This document shows, piece after piece, positions 55,001 through 64,000 of a stretch of 64,000 bases of DNA (positions are counted from its first letter, which is position 1; each line of letters starts with the position of its first letter). The notes under the pieces are model-generated. The model was given only the letters and a program-made list of their open reading frames with translations, made no database searches and was not told where the DNA came from. The stretch covers positions 69,895,101 through 69,959,100 of the forward strand of contig NC_080428.1 in NCBI RefSeq assembly GCF_029873635.1, in the 5' to 3' direction. Made by a program: the position numbers and the translations under genes. This stretch comes from Malania oleifera (taxonomy: Eukaryota; Streptophyta; Magnoliopsida; Santalales; Ximeniaceae).

Positions 55001-58000
55001 CCTATCTTCAAGTTAGGTCATTCATTTTAATCAAATTCTCAACACTAGCAAATTCATTTAGTGTTGTATCATACACAACACATTCTTTTTCTTTTTAGGA
55101 AAAAAGGGTTAAATAAAATCTGAAAAAAGAGAGAGAAAAAAAAAGTGTATATTAAATTATTAATACTTGTATACTTCTCATCTTATGCAGTTAGCGAATT
55201 CGGTGATGAAAATATGAAAATTCACATTTCTACTTCATATTCAGTTCTGAACACTTGTGCCACATGGTTTTGTTCTTAACATGCCATTTCTATGATACAA
55301 AATTACCATCCTAAATAAAAATCTCAATGTTACCAATAGGAATAAATCAATATTTTCAAAAGTCACAACTTTGATCATACTGTCACAAGTTTATGCTCTG
55401 CAGTAAACTATTAGCTCTGTGTGGAAGTATGGAATCCAAGCCTTTGGATTTAGATTAAACAGATTTGTGCTAAATTCAATACAGTTTCATATTATGTTTT
55501 GTTCAAATCCACAAATCCAAATCCAAGGTTCAAACTCCAAACTCTCAAACACTAGGTTAGTTTTTTTGAAGACTAAAGTACTTTTGTTTGACCGTCTTCT
55601 AGTGGATTGCAGAAATTTACCAATGGGAAATCTTATAAATACTACAAATCAGAAAAAGAGAAGTGCAAAATACATACATGTGTCAACCAAAGTTTTAATT
55701 GATATGGATCTATATTCTAAAATAACTGTCAGCATAATCGGTTTTGAATACTGGAATTTCTGAAATGCGAGATATTTTAAAATTCCATACCTTAATTGCA
55801 GCCACCCTTTGCGCGTGAAGGATAGGATCACGGTGGATAATCTTCATTCTCTTACTAAATAACCCAGTTGTGGCATTGAGGCTCTGCAATCATCCAACTA
55901 AACAAAGAAAATTACCACAGCCAATATAGTAAACTGCTGCCATTGATTAAATACCTAGCACTATCAAAGGAAACAATAAACAAACATCTCAATTTATAAA
56001 GTCAAGCCAAATTTAGCATGGTACAGAATCTTTACTTGTGACCACTTAGAGAACACATCATGCATGTAATTGGAAACAGAGAAAGCACACAATCATACTA
56101 CAACATTCTGCGCTGCACAACTGCAAAGAAACACAAGTAACTCCTAATCACTTGAAATACATTAAGTCATTAACAAAGGTCAGCTATGTATTTTAATAAA
56201 ATATGAGATTTATTTCTGGATATTGAATTAACAGTACAGCAGCCAGCAAGTGAACTTAGTAGAACTCATTTAGGCATAAATGCATCAATTATGGCAGAAG
56301 CAATCATTTGTCATGTTAGGTCACATTAATCTGCAAATAAGAATACACATGATTTGTAGACTATTGAAATGCAATTCCCAAATTCATCTGTACAATTGCT
56401 TGCCTTTTTAATTCATCTCTTTGTATCTTGAGGCTGGTGTGGCTGCAGGTTGGATCTTTTTGGCCAGTAGAACTTGCATCCACACCGGCTTGCTTATAGT
56501 CCTGCAATTCTCATTTGTTTTACTGAAGTTCTTGCTAATACTCAAAACAAAAGATTTAAAATGTCCAACCATAATAATTTCAGGGGAAGAAGGGAAGATA
56601 GGAGGGAGGGATGGTATCACATATAGGGGGGGAGCAAAATTGACTAAAACAATTGATACCACACGGTCCCCACTGAGCTGACACACTGGCGGTGCCAAAA
56701 TCAACTCAGCAGTGGCTGACCACCACAGGGAAAAGAACAGAGTACTTTTATGCTGCTGCCAGCCTTCCACACACTTGCCTTAACAAGCATGCCCCTAACA
56801 CTCACAAATGCCATGCCTATGGCCATGAACAGAACTAAGAGGGGCTCCATGCAAGCACAGAGCCTTGTACGAGAGGTCAAAGTAGGGCAACCAAAGGCTC
56901 ATGGGATACTGGATGACAACATGGCCTAACCTTGGATGCAGAGTAGAGACTTGCAAATGGTCGAGACCAGGATCAAGAGTACCCTTCTGGCCCACCAAAA
57001 GAATATGTCCCACCATCCCCTGAAATATAGCTTATTCATAATGCTTGCCAAAGGCTTGCAAGCCTTCAGAGTTAAGCCAGCAAATTGAGATTGCTCATAG
57101 AAAATCCCAAACTCCCTGCTAGAAATTATCTTATGTGGCAAACAATATGATGGTGCAAGTATGAATGTGCAGCTTTTGGTCTACCATTGCTTCCTCTTGC
57201 TCTCACATCTGCAAGCAGCAAACTCTCCTTCAAGACCACCACTCTTACGACATCAGCCACAGCAATATATATATGTAGCATCAACATTACCAACTCCAAG
57301 GACTTGAAAACCAAGTACTTTACAGGATATGAGAGATGATGTTTGGTCTACTAGGGTATCCTTGAAGCATGGTGACTACCAGAATAATCAAGAAAAAAGT
57401 GAGTTTAGGATCAATATTCTGATATAAAAGTATAGTGTGGCAGTTTTTAGGGTTCTTGGTCATTATGAAAAATTGAGCCAAAAAAAAAAGCAGGAAAATT
57501 TCATTCAAGCAAGATTACAATTTCTAGATTATACTTTTGGAAGAACATTCTATAACTGTTATGAACTTTATTAACTCAAAACTGATCAGCGATGGGAGAT
57601 CAAGATTATACGCAAATAATAATAATAATAATAATAATAATACTAAATAAATAAGACTGAAATACTGGGGCAAGGCCAGCCATCTTTCATTTATAAAAAT
57701 CCAAGCATTATCCCTACACAAACTCAACAGCATGATAGTGTTTTCATATGCTTAACAAGTGTATTGACCGATGTTTTAAAAGACTTAATCAAGGCTCGCT
57801 CAAGGCAAGGCATGCCTAAAATGCCTCGAGGCTCAATAAAAAATACCAAATTCCAAAAAGGCTAACACATTACATGCTAAGGCTTACACCCTCGTACAAA
57901 AGGCATGCCTTTTGTGCCTTTTTAGTTGAGGCTTACATATTTTGGGCGTGTAGTTCTCAAGTTAGATTTGGTTAGAAAATTTTAACTACATGTTTATATA

Positions 58001-61000
58001 AAATGAATGTCATAATAACTGAGTTGTTTCTTAGATTATGAAAATAATTTGAACTTTGTAATAGTATAGCTATCTCTTTTCATCATTTATGACATGAATT
58101 CAAGTGAGCAATTTTTGAGTAGCCAACAAGTTGTTTGCAAAGTACGTTTAATTTTTTTACCATTATATATGTGATTCTCTTAATTTTTTCTTTATTTTTA
58201 AAACATCTCATCTATTTACACATATTTTTATCTAAAAATAAAATTCTCAAAAGTCTTATGCTACAATGCCTTATGGCTTACGGTACAATGCCTTAAGGCT
58301 TACGCTTTGCCTCTTAAGGGCTAACACGCCTAGCCTTACACCTTTGCCTTTTAAAACATTGATATTGACTCTTCAAGTCCTTTAATTTAAGTCAACGTTT
58401 TAAAAGGCTCAATCCAGGCTCTCCTCAAGATGAGGCATGCCTAAAACACCATGAGGCTCAATCTAAATAACAAATCCCAAAAAAGCCAATGTGTTACATA
58501 CAGAGTCTTTCAAATTTATCCACCACACTTTGTCCGCCTCTTTAGTTGAGATGTTAACGCACTGTGGATGTGGAAATCTCCAATTAGACTTGGCTAGAAA
58601 ATTTTTAACTATAGGTTGAAATGAAAAGAATGCCGTAATATGAGTTGATCTCAAAAACACTTGAACCCCAACCTTTCCAAAATAAATGATTACTCCATCT
58701 TAGATCTTAAAAATAATTTGAACTCTATAATATTATACCTACCACTTGGCATGATTTCCTTAATGAATTAAAGTAAGAATTCTTTTTTTTTTTTAATGGT
58801 CAACAAATTGTTTACAAATTGCACATATGCATGCATTATTTTTTTGTGCATTTTATCTGTAATTTCTTATTTTTCTTATTTTAAAATATATGTAATTTAT
58901 ATACATATTTTTATCTAGAAATAAAATCCTCAAAAGGCATACGCCTCAAGCTAGAAGACTTACACCTCTCCTCTTAAGATCTAAAAAACCTCACCCCATT
59001 CCTTCACCTTTTAAAACATTGATTTAAGCAGTGGAAAAAGCTTTTGGGAAGCAGTTATTTTCACTTCATTTTCTGGATGATGGCCCAGGCCCCACAGTAA
59101 CAAGGCTTGATGGCATGGCATATGTCAAGCCAATAGTTGTGGAGTTTTGAGCATTATTGTCCTTTCTTAGGTTGGATTCTTAAGCACTATTATAAGCTAC
59201 ATAGACATATATATACATACAAATGGGCAACTCTGCCAACTTGACAAAGACCTAATCTTAACTAGCTGTTTTTTGCTAGATGAATATTTCTTTGGCCATT
59301 TGCCTCTATCAAGGGCCATATTCTCTATTACGTCCAAATGTGCAATAGATATCACCTATCAACATTCACGAGCTTTTTATATGGACTTCCGCTCTTACAA
59401 CAACAACACCAAGCCTTTAGTCCCACTAGGTAGGGTCGGCTACATGAATCCTTTTCCGCCAATTCACCCAAGTGAGAGTGTTTTCCTCAATTAGATTAAG
59501 GGCTATTAAGTCCTTACTACCTCATTTGAAGTTATTTGAGGCCTACTCCTACCCCTTTTCATGCTAGAAATAATAACTAATGCACTCCTCCTCACAAATG
59601 CTCTACTAGGCATGCGTTTCAAATGCCAAAACCATCTAAGCTGCCCCTCCCTTATCTTGTCTTCGATCAATACTATACCTAAATTATTGCATATATGCTC
59701 ATTTTTAACTTTATCTTTTGATGTTATACCACTCATCCACTTTAATATTCGCATTTCAGCAACTTTTACTTTTTGTACATGTTTTTTAGTTGCCCATATT
59801 CTTAACCATAAAGCATAGCCAGCCTTATAACCGTTTTATAAAACTTTCCTTTTAATTTTAAGGGTACTCTACAATCACACAACACCCTAATGCACCCCTC
59901 CATTTAACCCAACTTGTTTCAATTCTATGTACTACGTTTTCTTCAATTTCCCCTTCCACTTGGATTATAGATCTAAGATATCTAAATGTGTTAGTATTAC
60001 TAATCTCTTGATTATCAAGTTTAATCTTCTCTCCGCTGCTACTCCTTACTAAATTACATTTCATATATTCTGACTTATTCCTACTTATCCTAAACCCTTC
60101 AGACTCTATGTGGCTCTCCAAAGTTCTATCTTAGATTTTACTCTACTCCTACTATCATCAATCAACACGATATCATCTGCAAATAACATACCCCAAGGGA
60201 TCTCATTTTGAATATTGCTAGTAAGTTCATCAATTACTAAAGTGAAAATATAAGGACTCAAAGTAGAACCTTGATGTACACCTATTGTGAATGAAAAATC
60301 TCCAGATTCTCCTCCAATAGTCCTAACATCAGTCACTACTCTATCATACATATCCTTAACGACCTCAATATATCCTTAACAGACTTTTGCTTTTAATAGG
60401 CTTAATACCAATGGTGTTGCAGTGAGGAGGCCTTACAAGGCTAACAATCCAAATATTTGTATTATGTGTTTAGAGGTGAAACTAGTGATCAATTGATTCT
60501 CCATTGTCAGTTGGCTAAGCAGCTTTGGGCCTATCTATTCTCAGTTCTTGATCAGGCATTGGTGCTGCCACTGATTGTTGATGCTTTTCTATTGGTGCAA
60601 TATAGAGGCATTGGGATTATGGATATAGGCTGTTTTTGCCCTTCTTTGGCCCTTGTTCAAGAGGAATGCAAAGATTTTTAATGGCAAGAACAATTCCTTT
60701 ACATCTATTTTAGGATACAATTGTTTCCCTTACTTCCTTTTGAGCTCATTCTTTGGGTTTCCTTCGAGAAGTTGTGTTGTTTGACCATCAGAGGGATTGG
60801 AGAGGAGTTTTAATGTAACCGTTTTTGTTTAATTTGGGAGGGTATCTCATCTTCCACTCTTTGTATTTTTTTTTTGTTAATTATGTTCTTTTTTTTCTAT
60901 CAAAAAAATCCAATATTGATGAAGTACTTTAAGACAAGATTAGTTGATTTCGTCCACTTCCTAAAGCATAGCTGATCATTTTTATAACATGAAGTGTGTA

Positions 61001-61482
61001 CAAATGGACATCACAGTTAACATACTACAAAATCTAACTTTTATGTATAAATAATACCAGCAATGAATAGGGTCTGAAATAAGGACAACTAGGACAATAG
61101 ACCGCCAGAACAACCAAAGGATCAAAGGAAAACATCTAAAAAACAAAGGTAGCCATCACACCACACCACTAAGGTCAATGTACATAAGACATTATGAAAT
61201 CTTAAGCAAAGAATGAAAAGACACAATGGGGGAAATGGAACAACTATAGTAGTTGTTGAAAAAGGCAGAAAAGAGAATCAAAATGGTACGTGTCGTAGAA
61301 GGCATGAATCCATGTGCAAAAACAAACAAGGTTGAAGCTGGTAACTAACTTTTAATGATCTGCTGATCTTTAACCCAACTTCAGGGGGTGGTGATTGATA
61401 TACACGCTTCGATTTTTTCCTCACATCTAGCTTTATGTCTAACTTGTCAACTTCATCATCTTCTTTCATTTTGAGTGGAGAA
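48695..61482 (-). CDS. Four-CCHC zinc-knuckle protein with two basic repeats (5' end not found)
   Basis: Minus-strand exons with good splice sites and matching phases are 61482-61350, 55883-55791, 50024-49922 and 49071-48695 (stop at 48695-48697). The joined C-terminal 243 residues read: an acidic/basic segment ([21 protein letters not shown]), then two related ~30-residue units, each mainly on its own exon ([20 protein letters not shown] and [20 protein letters not shown]). Four CX2CX4HX4C zinc knuckles follow: [42 protein letters not shown] and [14 protein letters not shown]. The basic units recall nuclease-associated modular (NUMOD3-like) repeats seen in some plant zinc-knuckle proteins; that link is tentative. 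A nucleic-acid-binding role, probably RNA, is inferred. Upstream coding sequence exists (the first exon listed begins mid-codon after an acceptor) but lies beyond 61482 or outside the window. Confidence 0.85.
49072..49921 (-). other. Intron of the zinc-knuckle gene
   Basis: AT-rich intron with no repeat or gene seen. Its donor is GTTGGT and its acceptor TGATGCAG. Confidence 0.75.
50900..52500 (+). pseudogene. Ale-like gag, protease and pre-integrase remnants
   Basis: Gag begins with [29 protein letters not shown]-type text around 50935-51010 across a frame change. A shifted stretch near 51400-51500 has the gag helix region. Protease-like '[12 protein letters not shown]' is at about 51978-52015 (the family has DSGA/DTGA). 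The pre-integrase segment [14 protein letters not shown] is at about 52365-52405. Multiple stops and frame changes occur. Confidence 0.75.
52501..54875 (+). pseudogene. Ale-like integrase, reverse transcriptase and RNase H remnants
   Basis: The integrase core is badly broken (52560-52880), with the later [17 protein letters not shown] intact. Reverse transcriptase motifs are [23 protein letters not shown] (in two parts, about 53610-53680), [18 protein letters not shown] and LYGLKQT. The catalytic box reads YEDDIV near 53980 instead of Y-V-D-D. The RNase H remnant near 54430-54530 reads GYTNADWA with stops after it. No functional protein is possible. Confidence 0.8.
55045..57770 (-). other. 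Intron sequence of the zinc-knuckle gene around the 55.8 kb exon
   Basis: Apart from the exon at 55791-55883 no exon or clear repeat is recognised. The stretch 56750-57330 is less AT-rich and holds short minus-strand open frames (such as 56795-57016) without family similarity. A (TAA)n run lies at about 57616-57642. Confidence 0.4.
57771..59020. repeat. Two tandem copies of a ~600-base repeat with fold-back ends
   Basis: Copy 1 (about 57771-58361) and copy 2 (about 58390-59020) share the same order: 'ttttaaaag.ct.aatc.aggctc', 'aaggcatgcctaaaa', 'tttagttgag', 'aattagacttggctagaaaattt', 'aataatttgaact', and an end with 'cctttgccttttaaaacattga'. The start and end of each copy are rough inverted repeats (GTTTTAAAAG/CTTTTAAAAC plus 'aggc' text), like a MITE. 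They have diverged by many substitutions. Located in an intron. Confidence 0.65.
59021..59394. other. Intron sequence without recognised content
   Basis: No repeat or exon is recognised between the duplicated repeat and the LINE copy. Confidence 0.3.
59395..60370 (-). pseudogene. RTE-type LINE copy, 5'-truncated
   Basis: On the minus strand, from 60351 down: [31 protein letters not shown], the catalytic FADDIVLID box (about 60180), [39 protein letters not shown] and [13 protein letters not shown]. It ends at the RTE signature 'gccgaccctacctagtggga' and a short (TTG)n tail, seen as CAACAACAACA at 59399-59409. Frame changes and a stop near 60119-60130 break it. It is of the same family as the copies at 34.5 and 61.8 kb. 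Confidence 0.85.
60420..60910 (+). pseudogene. L1-type LINE 3' remnant (zinc-finger RVT tail)
   Basis: The frame at 60457-60681 reads [21 protein letters not shown], the Cys-His segment found after the reverse transcriptase of plant L1 LINEs (normally C-x2-C ... HLLLHC..A..LW). Then come shifted pieces with '[11 protein letters not shown]' and '[12 protein letters not shown]'. It ends in T-rich text before 60910. Several stops are present. Confidence 0.6.
60911..61349 (-). other. Intron of the zinc-knuckle gene near its donor
   Basis: AT-rich intron with the donor TTAAAA|GTTAGT at 61350/61349. No repeat is recognised. Confidence 0.5.
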
Positions 61483-61769
61483 CTGTAAATGAACAAGCAT
61501 TAAAATCATCAGATCCAACCAGAAAGCTAAAGTTCAAACATTTAACATATGAATGATAATTAATAAACCTTCCAAAAAAATCACAACTAAAGTACTAACT
61601 CAAGTACACAAAGCACAAGCACTTAATTAACACAATAAAATTTGAAGCATATTCTTTTGAGAAATGAAGATTTCAGAAAATCAATTGATTTTATGCCTAG
61701 GAGATCAACAATAGAATTTATTTATCTTTTAATAAGTTTAATGGAAAAGTTGGGGGAAAAGAAAAGGGA

Positions 61770-62781
61770 CTTGCATTGGTTTTTATTGAGCTAAAGAAAG
61801 CTTATGGTAAAATTCCTAAGGAAGTTCTTTGGTGGTTTTTAAAAAAAGAAAGGAGTTTGCAGTAGATATACGGAGGTCATTAAGGATATGTACGATAGAG
61901 TAGTGACTAGCGTTAGGACTATAGGAGAAGAATCTAGAAATTTTCCAATCACAACAAGTGTACATTAAGGTTCTACTTTGAGTCTTTATCTTTTTACTTA
62001 CTAATTGATGAACTAACAAGAAATATCCAAAATGAGATCCCTTGGTGTATGTTGTTTGCAGATGATACCATGTTGATTGATGATAGTCGGAGCGGAGTGG
62101 AATAAAAGCGAGAAGTCTAAAGGGTTTAGGATAAGTAGGAATAAGACAAAATATGAAATGTAATTTTAGTACTGTAAGGAGTAGCATTGATATATTTAGA
62201 TATCTTGGATCTATTATGCAATCTGAAGGGGAAATTGAAGAAGATGTAGTACATAGAATTAAATTAGGTTAAGTAAAATGGAGGAGTGTGTCATGTGTGT
62301 TGTGTGATCGTAGAATACTATTAAAATTAAAAGAAAAGTTTTATAAGACAGCTATAAGGTCAATTATGCTTTATGGTTCAGAATGTTGGACAACTAAGAA
62401 AAAATATGTACAAAAAATAAATGTTGTTGAGATGTGAATGATAAGGTGGATGAGTAGTTTAACATTAAGATAAAGTAAGAAATGAGCATATACGTAATAA
62501 TATAGGCATAACACCGATTGAAAATAAGGTAAGGGAGGGGCAGCTTTGATGGTTTGGGCATTTGACCTGTGAGAAGGAGTGAGTTAGTTATTGTGTCTGG
62601 CTTGGAAAGGGGTAAGGGCAGACCTAAAATAACTTGAAATGAGGTAGTGAGGAAGGATTCAACAGCCCTTAATCTTTAGAGGAAAATGCTCTTGATTGGA
62701 TGAATTGACGGAAAAGAATTCGTGTAGCTTACCTCACCCAATGGGACTCCAGGTTTTTTGTTGTTGTTGTTGTTTTTATTG
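61770..62781 (+). pseudogene. RTE-type LINE copy, 5'-truncated, plus strand
   Basis: Plus-strand pieces read KAYGKIPKEVLWW (about 61797), [16 protein letters not shown], the catalytic FADDTMLIDDSR (about 62056), FRYLGSIMQSEGEIEEDVVHR (about 62195), MLYGSECWTT (about 62367) and RWMSS. It ends with 'cccaatgggact...' and (GTT)n at 62757-62774. Many single-base changes break the frame. It is antisense to the zinc-knuckle gene. Confidence 0.8.
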
Positions 62782-62849
62782 TTTATCCTTTTGAAAGGGA
62801 AACAAACTCATCCTATGTTGAAATAAGGATTAGCTACTCTTGTATCTTT

Positions 62850-63226
62850 CCTTTTTTCAAATCTATAGATAAAGAAGTAATTGCATTAAAGGGTACCAAG
62901 GCCGTTCCAACCCACCAAAAAAGTAAGAAAACAGACAAGAAATCTGAAGTCAAAAAATCAATCCAAGAAGTGAGGATTGGTGTAAGATTTCCAGGACTCT
63001 CCAAAAAAATGTGTGCTAGCATGAAAATGATTTTTCACCTTCATGTTCTGTACACACATACCCATCCTTAAAAAAAAAAAAAAAAAAAAAAACCCATCTC
63101 TTTCCCTCCAAATACTCCAAAGCACACAAAGGGGGGCAATTTCCACATTTTTCAAAGTCTTATTCCAGCCTTTAAAACTCCAGCAGTGTAGAAGTGAAGA
63201 CTCAGTATTTGGCATCATTGACACAA
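62850..63226 (-). pseudogene. L1-type LINE C-terminal remnant
   Basis: The minus-strand frame from 63224 reads a 'VEIAPLCVLWSIWRERDG' segment, matching the APLCLxWxxWxERN pattern near the C-terminus of plant L1 open frame 2. It is followed after a poly-T/Phe run by FFGESWKSYTNPHFLD and 'WIDFLTSDFL'. The A run at 63070-63092 has replaced the usual acidic segment. Fragmentary. Confidence 0.55.
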
Positions 63227-63699
63227 CAAGATGTTGGGCTTTTGTGGAGCCTAGTTGTGTTTTAATTTGGATGACGACCCGACCTCTATTTAATTAGAGA
63301 TTTCTATCTTAAGGCTTAGTCTATGGAGCAAAGGCTTGGGCCGTAAGGGGGCACAAGCTGTACTTGTGGGGGTCCGGGGGCAACGCCCTTGGGAAAATTT
63401 TTTGGAGCCCATTCGGAACGGAACCCTAGGCGCAACATATAAAAAGGAATGCTTTCGGGTGATTAGGGTTGGCGTTATTGTACCTGCAAGAGAGCGAGAG
63501 GGAGAGCATTGTATCGCCGCACTCTCTGTGTTTTCTTCCTGATAATATTGAAATCCCTGCAACTCCGTAGACGTGGGCAAAATTGCCGAACCACGAAAAT
63601 ATTGTCTTGTGCGTGTGATTGATTTTTCTTTGGCGTTATTTTTCTTCTATTTTGTTTCTCACAGGTTTCGGGAATTTGTTCTTTATTCCCAACACAAGA
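63227..63699 (+). mobile_element. Copia-type solo LTR with target duplication CAAGA
   Basis: The LTR is 63232-63694 (463 bases), TGTTGGGCTTTT...TTCCCAACA. CAAGA flanks it exactly at 63227-63231 and 63695-63699. It carries the Copia box 'ccgtagacgtgggcaaaattgccgaaccacg' at about 63566-63596 and a TATA-like 'acatataaaaagg' at about 63437, both in plus orientation. No internal region remains. Confidence 0.9.
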
Positions 63700-64000
63700 A
63701 ACTCTGCTAGATAAGGCTCCAGAACTCCCTTAATATAGGATAGTGCTGCAGGTGATTAGTACTTTCTCCTCTTGCACACCACTTGACTACCATCACATCT
63801 CTATTTCCAAGGTTTTACACCCCTTATCACCCTGATTCTTAAGGAATGTAACCATTACAACCAAACAACAAAAATGAACACAATTCAATTCTTCATCCCT
63901 TGAAAAGATAAGTTGTCATATCTCCTACAACACATTTCCTCTTATGATGTTAATGGCACTTCAAACTCAAGGCTTCACATCAATTTTTGCTTTTCCTTGT
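63700..64000. other. Unassigned sequence at the window end
   Basis: No gene or known repeat is recognised. It may still belong to an intron or 5' region of the zinc-knuckle gene, whose first exons were not found. Confidence 0.3.

Larger units (their letters stand above)
50127..55049 (+). mobile_element. Ty1/Copia element with tiny LTRs (Ale/Retrofit-like), decayed, in an intron
   Basis: LTRs are only 167 and 169 bases (50132-50298, 54876-55044), starting TGTTAGAGGTTA and ending TCTCAACA. The primer site GGTATCAAAGC follows at 50300, and a purine tract 'cttgagggggag' precedes the right LTR. Flanks CCAGC and CTAGC differ by one base, a decayed target duplication. Both LTRs hold 'tattataaatagaggg', a TATA box. 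The element is antisense to the zinc-knuckle gene and lies between its exons at 49922-50024 and 55791-55883. Confidence 0.9.

Noticed and set aside
57771-59020. CRISPR-like or regular tandem array
   Set aside because: There are only two diverged copies with fold-back ends and no spacer pattern, and this is a plant nuclear locus.
59273-59494. 73-codon plus-strand frame
   Set aside because: It crosses the RTE 3' end in antisense, and the upstream part has no family similarity.
62834-63022. 62-codon hydrophobic minus-strand frame as a membrane protein
   Set aside because: It follows an L1 C-terminal motif on the same strand and is best explained as the decayed tail of that LINE.

Overview
The window is nuclear chromosomal DNA from a flowering plant. 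The evidence is a spliced WHIRLY-type gene with a plastid-type N-terminus, a second intron-rich nuclear gene, and plant-specific LTR retrotransposons (Tork, SIRE and Ale-like Copia; chromovirus-like Gypsy; a TRIM) primed by initiator-tRNA-Met sites. I cannot name the species. Base composition is AT-rich outside the genes and a few GC-rich LTR or leader segments. All gene models are read by eye from splice signals and family similarity; no search was run.

Layout, left third (1-30.3 kb): a repeat desert. It opens with the end of a SIRE-type Copia LTR (1-397), non-coding SIRE internal sequence, and a second LTR (2777-3870). An RTE LINE scrap lies at about 4.35 kb and a possible promoter or gene-start remnant at 5.2-5.95 kb. 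Next comes a miniature LTR element (TRIM, 7096-16312) split by a whole Ty3/Gypsy element (7169-15737, target duplication CATGG). An AT-rich stretch carries a microsatellite-bearing duplication (17.86-18.56 kb). A hAT-like TIR element (19.24-22.13 kb) is split by a 2.3 kb solo LTR (TSD ATACA). A decayed Tork-like Copia element (22423-28038) is itself split by a 2.05 kb SIRE-type solo LTR on the minus strand (TSD GTAGT).

Right two thirds (30.3-64 kb): two host genes in tandem on the minus strand. The WHIRLY1/3-type gene has seven exons between 47124 and 30384 that join into an uninterrupted 276-codon reading frame. Its long introns hold a young Tork Copia element (40241-45942, TSD TTTAT), a Gypsy-type solo LTR (35679-37663, TSD CAATT), a fold-back MITE and an RTE LINE copy. 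Upstream of it lies a gene for a protein with two basic ~30-residue repeats and four CCHC zinc knuckles (exons at 61482-61350, 55883-55791, 50024-49922 and 49071-48695; its 5' end was not found). Its introns hold a small Ale-like Copia element (50132-55044), a duplicated fold-back repeat, two RTE LINE copies and two L1 LINE tails. A Copia-type solo LTR (63232-63694, TSD CAAGA) lies near the window end.

Main points of interest: (i) at least four different LTR families each carry arrays of GTCGAC-centred palindromes, in the clearest cases just upstream of a TATA box; (ii) the young Tork element has a GC-rich leader packed with ACGT and TTGACC boxes; (iii) nearly every in-frame stop in the retroelements is a C-to-T (or G-to-A) change, as expected from decay of methylated cytosines; (iv) both host genes keep clean exons although transposons make up much of their introns, and all intronic LTR elements run antisense to the host gene.
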